From a virus, in IMG/VR virus record IMGVR_UViG_3300036985_003153, positions 1-24,669 of that record: a DNA stretch of 24,669 nt. One strand, 5' to 3'. The translations under genes were made by a program, and so were the position numbers. The notes under the pieces were generated by a model, which saw only the letters and a program-made list of their open reading frames with translations, was not told the origin of the DNA and ran no database searches. Below, one piece after another: positions 21,583 through 24,669 of the stretch (within the stretch, counting starts at the first letter, position 1; every line of letters starts with the position of its first letter).

Positions 21583-22627
21583 TACTCACCTCCTCTTCTG
21601 TTTCGTCAACCTCTACAACCACTAGTAAGTCCAGCGCACGTTGGTATTGGTCGGCATGTTTATTGAGCCCTTGTTTCTTCCTTAAATTGCGTATACGGGA
21701 AAGATCGTCGTGCAAGGAGTTCATGTCCGCATTTGAGGTTTGCCTAATACGGTCTACCAGACTCCAATACAAAGCCTCCAGCTCCTGTTTAATGTTGCCC
21801 TCAAACCTATCAATTGCCTGTGCATATATTTTTGTCCCCAACGCATCGTTGTCAGCATTAGCCTTATTCATCTCATGTGTAAGCATGGCTATTAGCCCAA
21901 CACTGTTCTCGGCGTAGGGTAATTCTCTAATCCGCCGCCGCATTTCAGCATGTATTTGCTCTATTCTTGCCTGCCTCAGCGTTTCTTCCATGAACTTTTT
22001 GTCTTCCTCAATCTCTTTCGCAATCGTAGCCTGCACGTATTCGTCAGCCCCTTCATGCCAATTTGTTTTTGTAGCACAGCGGTGCATCTTCCTTAGTGCC
22101 TTACTAGCTATTTGTTGGGTACGCCCACGGCCCATACCAAGCTCTTCCCCAATAGCTGCGTATGTTTTAGGTTCGCCGCCGTCCAAACCAAAGCTCGCTG
22201 TTAAAATCTTAGTTTCGCGGGCAGATAGCTTGGCGAGAGCGATTAGCTTGTATACATGCCTTGCACTTTCTTCCCCTTCTAGCTGGGCTAGTGGGTCTAC
22301 AGTGCCTTCCAACAAGTACCCCGGAATAAGCTCTTCTTGATCTGCTTCAACCACAGAGCGGTTATTGTGTAGAGGCATGATTAAATGCTGGTCAGGAAAT
22401 ATATCCTCTGGGCAACACGATAAAAACTCGCATATTTTACTTACTATTGGGCGCACCTTCCCGTTTTTATCGTATGCAGAGACTTTCAAATTCGCTATGT
22501 CCCCTACGCAAGCTGGGGATGAGTTAGTCAACTTAGCCAACTGGTTCACGTTAGCTACGCCGTTCTCCATCATCTTAGTTAATAGGTAGTTATTTTTTAT
22601 TTTTACTTCTACCCTATAGTCTTTCAT
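21575..22627 (-). CDS. HTH plus sigma-70 region 4 transcription regulator (350 aa)
   Basis: The ATG at 22627 is eight bases after a GGAG site; an in-frame GTG at 22633 sits too close to that site. Residues about 10-75 look like an XRE-type HTH (NVNQLAKLTNSSPACVGDIA, then VSKICEFLSCCPEDIFPD). Residues about 118-183 match sigma-70 region 4: LSARETKILTASFGLDG, then TYAAIGEELGMGRGRTQQIA and SKALRKMHR, the -35-binding helix-turn-helix. A VDPLAQLEGEES lead-in resembles the end of region 3. The -10-binding region 2 is absent. The C-terminal 165 residues are helical and charged and end acidic. It probably redirects or modulates host RNA polymerase for phage middle or late genes. The ATG overlaps the stop of the 53-aa gene (ATGA). 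Confidence 0.88.
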   Translation of the reverse strand: MKDYRVEVKIKNNYLLTKMMENGVANVNQLAKLTNSSPACVGDIANLKVSAYDKNGKVRPIVSKICEFLSCCPEDIFPDQHLIMPLHNNRSVVEADQEELIPGYLLEGTVDPLAQLEGEESARHVYKLIALAKLSARETKILTASFGLDGGEPKTYAAIGEELGMGRGRTQQIASKALRKMHRCATKTNWHEGADEYVQATIAKEIEEDKKFMEETLRQARIEQIHAEMRRRIRELPYAENSVGLIAMLTHEMNKANADNDALGTKIYAQAIDRFEGNIKQELEALYWSLVDRIRQTSNADMNSLHDDLSRIRNLRKKQGLNKHADQYQRALDLLVVVEVDETEEEVSND

Positions 22628-22785
22628 CGCCACTTCTCCAGTTCTTTGCGTCTGATCCAGTTGTTAAACTTGTGTACTACTTCTGCTCTGTTGTAACCAA
22701 AAAACACAAGTCGGTTTCGGTAAACAGGTTCTTCGCCCTCACTCACCAGCTTCCACCATCCTGCTTTGATCTCAGTGATACACAT
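22624..22785 (-). CDS. Small Trp/basic protein (53 aa)
   Basis: From the ATG at 22785 the minus strand encodes MCITEIKAGWWKLVSEGEEP, then VYRNRLVFFGYNRAEVVHKF, ending NNWIRRKELEKWR. It overlaps the end of the 66-aa gene by 14 nt and its TGA overlaps the ATG of the sigma-like gene, which fits the coupling seen elsewhere and fills an otherwise empty 145-nt stretch. The ribosome site is weak (GGGGA). Four tryptophans and a basic C-terminus suggest a compact beta-alpha protein that could contact nucleic acid. I do not recognise it. Confidence 0.68.
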   Translation of the reverse strand: MCITEIKAGWWKLVSEGEEPVYRNRLVFFGYNRAEVVHKFNNWIRRKELEKWR

Positions 22786-22972
22786 TTGGTTTCCCCGTTG
22801 ATAGCGCTGCTATACACCGCAGCACATGGGCGTATGCTTCTTCGGCTTCTTCTTGTGAGATACCCGCCTGCGCCTGCCACGATCCATCTTCTAGTGCAGC
22901 TTTGATTTGCATCAGCCCAAACCCGGCGTCCAGCATGTCTTGCATCAGATCGTTTATAAAAACCTCAGTCAT
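22772..22972 (-). CDS. Small acidic helical protein (66 aa), unknown function
   Basis: A strong AGGAGG site eight bases upstream of the ATG at 22972 supports this start. The product MTEVFINDLMQDMLDAGFGL continues MQIKAALEDGSWQAQAGISQ and EEAEEAYAHVLRCIAALSTG, which reads as three short helices with acidic faces. No motif is recognisable. It begins a chain of coupled small genes leading to the sigma-like regulator. The upstream 190 nt contain segments complementary to its ribosome site (see the leader entry), so its translation may be regulated. Confidence 0.78.
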   Translation of the reverse strand: MTEVFINDLMQDMLDAGFGLMQIKAALEDGSWQAQAGISQEEAEEAYAHVLRCIAALSTGKPNVYH

Positions 22973-23154
22973 CGTCGTGTCCTCCTAGTTAATGAAGTGC
23001 CTCCCTTTAGGGGAGGACTAGCCTTAGCGTGGCTTCTCCGGTGCATACCCAGAAAGGAGGACAAGACTTCTGTCAGCCCGTTATGCACTGCGGGTGTTAA
23101 GTTGAACATTCCACCGCCCGCTGGGAACGTGGTAGGCCATGACCCACCAAGCAT
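22969..23154 (-). CDS. Doubtful small frame between polymerase and the 66-aa gene (61 aa)
   Basis: From the ATG at 23154 the frame reads MLGGSWPTTFPAGGGMFNLT and ends in PLKGGTSLTRRTRR with a TGA overlapping the next ATG (ATGA). The overlap is the same as at true junctions in this operon, which argues for a gene. Against it, the only upstream purine site (GGGGA) is 13 bases away, the composition is Gly/Ser/Pro/Arg-rich with no motif, and the last part encodes the structured leader. It may be noncoding. No function suggested. Confidence 0.28.
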   Translation of the reverse strand: MLGGSWPTTFPAGGGMFNLTPAVHNGLTEVLSSFLGMHRRSHAKASPPLKGGTSLTRRTRR

Positions 23155-23161
23155 GTAACGC
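22973..23161 (-). promoter_or_regulatory. Structured leader upstream of the small early genes
   Basis: This 189-nt stretch separates the polymerase stop from the first small gene, unlike the tight junctions elsewhere. In the minus-strand transcript, GTCCTCC occurs twice (complement of 23056-23062 and of 23012-23018) and each copy is fully complementary to the GGAGGAC ribosome site of the 66-aa gene (complement of 22979-22985). The nearer copy can alternatively pair with GGGAGG (complement of 23000-23005) in a 6-bp, 5-base-loop hairpin. This layout could mask or free the ribosome site. I see no clear promoter or terminator in it. Confidence 0.35.
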
Positions 23162-24669
23162 CTAACAGTCCCCGTATGTTGCACCGAAACCACCCTCACA
23201 GTTGAGAGGTAATCCCTGCGCCCACGTTGGACGAGTCCTCATACACGACTCTACGAATGCTAACCCCGCTTGCGCTTGGGCTTCTGGTACTACGCTGCCT
23301 ATAGCATCATGCACCGTCACCACTACTCTTTGTTCCTTAGCCACCGCCAGCATCTGCTCGCCTATTACTATGCGGGCCAGTGCCTGACAACAGTTCTCTA
23401 CCAACTTACCGCCATATATCCTAGTAACTACATCAGACTTGCCCTTCTTGGTGTCGTACACCATTTCTTTTTTGCCCGTGGCCTCGTCAGTTTTCCAACG
23501 TAGGTTGGGGTACTTAAGGTATAAACCGTTTGGCAACCTAACGCCCTTGCCGTGCACCTCCAACACCCCGGCAAGCCCCAACGGTGCGGTCTTGTTGTCC
23601 ATCATGGCCAGCAGCGCATCGTTAGCCTGCTTCCACAACTCCGGGATTCGCGGGTAGGTGCGGCGATACACGTCTATGAGTCGCTTGCACTCGGCCTCGT
23701 CTAGCACCACCTTGAAGTTCTTTAGCTGCCGTTGAAACGTAACTGCGCCAAGGCCGTAGCCAGCTCCGAGCACTATAGTTTTCCCAAAAAATCTTTCCTC
23801 CTTGGTTATGTCCGCCTCTGGCTTGCCGTATATGACAGACGCCATGTGCCTATACACATCCTCCCCATTCTCGAACGAGCGTACCAAATCCTCCTGCCCT
23901 GACAACCACGCCAAAGTGCGGGCTTCTATCTGGGAAGAGTCGCAGTCAATAAACGAGTACCCCTCAGGCGCACGTAGCGCATACTTTAACGGGGACTTGC
24001 GAGGTAAGTTCTGCATGTTCACGCGGTCATCTCCACCCCACCGGCCTGTGTGCGCCGCGTAGTAACGCAGGGGTATGGGCATCAACCCACGCCCTGCAAT
24101 GTTTATTAGCCTTTCGGTGCGCGTCTCCTCGATGGTGGACTTAACCCCTAACCGTGCCGCTACTAGGGCTTGCACAAATAAGTTTTCATGCTCAAGCAGG
24201 GCTTGGAACGCCTCGTCTGTTTTAGCAAACGCGTACACCGGGTTATTAGTCGTTGGACTTATCTTAGTAGGTGGGGCAACCCCGAGTTCCCACAGCAACG
24301 CTGCTAGCTGGTCGTTGCTCATCAATTGGCCTTTGTCAATCATGGCCCTGCCCAATAGCTTCGCCTTAGCTGCCTGCACCTCCTGCAAATTCTTTGTAAG
24401 CACCTCGACATCTAGCTCAATCACCGGGTCAACGAACATACGGACGGTAAGATCAATTAAGTCAAGCTCTGGTACCGGGAAGCCTTCGCCCATCAGCTTC
24501 CAGAACAACCCGTAGGTTAGCCCCACATCATTCTTGCAGTACTCCCCGTATGAACGCATCTCTTGCTCTGTGAAGTCTATGCGCTTCTTGCCCAGTGCAT
24601 CTAGTACTTCAGTGCCCTTAGTGCCTAGCTTGTAGTGCACCGCAAGCGCAGCGAGACTGCCGCCTACTT
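23162..24669 (-). CDS. Family A DNA polymerase (PolI-like), N-terminus outside the window
   Basis: The frame is open to the right edge (upstream codons read G-G-S-L-A-A-L-A before HYKLGTKGTE), so the first part is missing. Near the visible N-terminus, YCKNDVGLTYGLFWKL (about 24510-24560) is the Exo III end of a DnaQ-like 3'-5' proofreading domain. The polymerase domain shows motif A FIDCDSSQIEARTLAWLSG (about 23900-23956), motif B RFFGKTIVLGAGYGLG (about 23748-23801) and motif C VVTVHDAIGSVV with the catalytic HD at about 23307-23312; metal ligands are the D of motif A and the D of motif C. The protein ends EGGFGATYGDC. It is the replicative polymerase, expected to use primers from the prim-pol fusion. 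Motif B has the Phe/Tyr-type pattern common in phage enzymes. Confidence 0.96.
   Translation of the reverse strand, partial: VGGSLAALAVHYKLGTKGTEVLDALGKKRIDFTEQEMRSYGEYCKNDVGLTYGLFWKLMGEGFPVPELDLIDLTVRMFVDPVIELDVEVLTKNLQEVQAAKAKLLGRAMIDKGQLMSNDQLAALLWELGVAPPTKISPTTNNPVYAFAKTDEAFQALLEHENLFVQALVAARLGVKSTIEETRTERLINIAGRGLMPIPLRYYAAHTGRWGGDDRVNMQNLPRKSPLKYALRAPEGYSFIDCDSSQIEARTLAWLSGQEDLVRSFENGEDVYRHMASVIYGKPEADITKEERFFGKTIVLGAGYGLGAVTFQRQLKNFKVVLDEAECKRLIDVYRRTYPRIPELWKQANDALLAMMDNKTAPLGLAGVLEVHGKGVRLPNGLYLKYPNLRWKTDEATGKKEMVYDTKKGKSDVVTRIYGGKLVENCCQALARIVIGEQMLAVAKEQRVVVTVHDAIGSVVPEAQAQAGLAFVESCMRTRPTWAQGLPLNCEGGFGATYGDC

Noticed and set aside
22969-23199. A 76-aa gene starting at 23199
   Set aside because: It would overlap the polymerase end without a ribosome site; only the shorter 23154 start is even possible, and it is kept as doubtful.

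Overview
This window is part of a tailed double-stranded DNA bacteriophage genome, apparently lytic and probably environmental (marine-type) rather than from a well-studied model phage. The evidence is a block of phage virion genes on one strand facing a complete set of phage replication genes on the other, very dense packing with stop/start overlaps at most junctions, and no host-type genes, tRNAs, integrase or insertion sequences. Base composition is close to 50% GC by eye. The very large virion protein with membrane segments resembles podovirus-style DNA-ejection machinery, but no tail gene is fully visible, so morphotype and host are not settled.

Plus strand, 1-11789 (virion arm): the C-terminus of a structural protein entering from the left edge; a 117-aa small protein; a 559-aa protein with four long polyproline runs, each followed by a two-cysteine cassette; a 337-aa protein with a conserved C-terminal Gly/Asp-rich module; a 289-aa Gln-rich protein; a 537-aa protein; and a 1976-aa giant protein with an HEVLH metallopeptidase motif and several hydrophobic segments. 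Three of these neighbours carry a short 'A-x-G-G' motif (ASGGKV, MAQGGLA, MAEGGIVA). I read this set as internal or ejected virion proteins.

Minus strand, 24669 down to 11755 (replication and expression arm), in transcription order: family A DNA polymerase (N-terminus outside the window); a 190-nt leader or tiny gene with possible ribosome-site-masking pairings; two small proteins of 66 and 53 aa; an HTH plus sigma-70 region 4 protein; four or five small genes, including a one-helix membrane protein, an Ala/Glu coiled coil and a SutA-like tail protein; a DUF3310 protein; a 58-aa zinc ribbon; a Cas4/RecB-like nuclease with an iron-sulfur-type cysteine set; an HNH endonuclease; a 67-aa protein; a double zinc-finger protein with 15-residue repeats; a SNF2-type helicase; a 129-aa protein; a candidate single-strand-binding protein with four cysteines and an acidic tail; a small HTH regulator; a primase-polymerase fused to an ATPase; and a 74-aa protein. 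Together they supply priming, unwinding, strand protection, synthesis and end processing, with two regulators to time expression.

The two arms converge and overlap by 35 nt at 11755-11789, with no convincing terminator seen. The most unusual elements are the polyproline/cysteine protein, the metallopeptidase-bearing giant virion protein, the sigma-region-4 fusion, and a 27-nt duplicated stop/ribosome-site/start cassette around 20801-21021 whose upstream gene may carry a one-base homopolymer frameshift.
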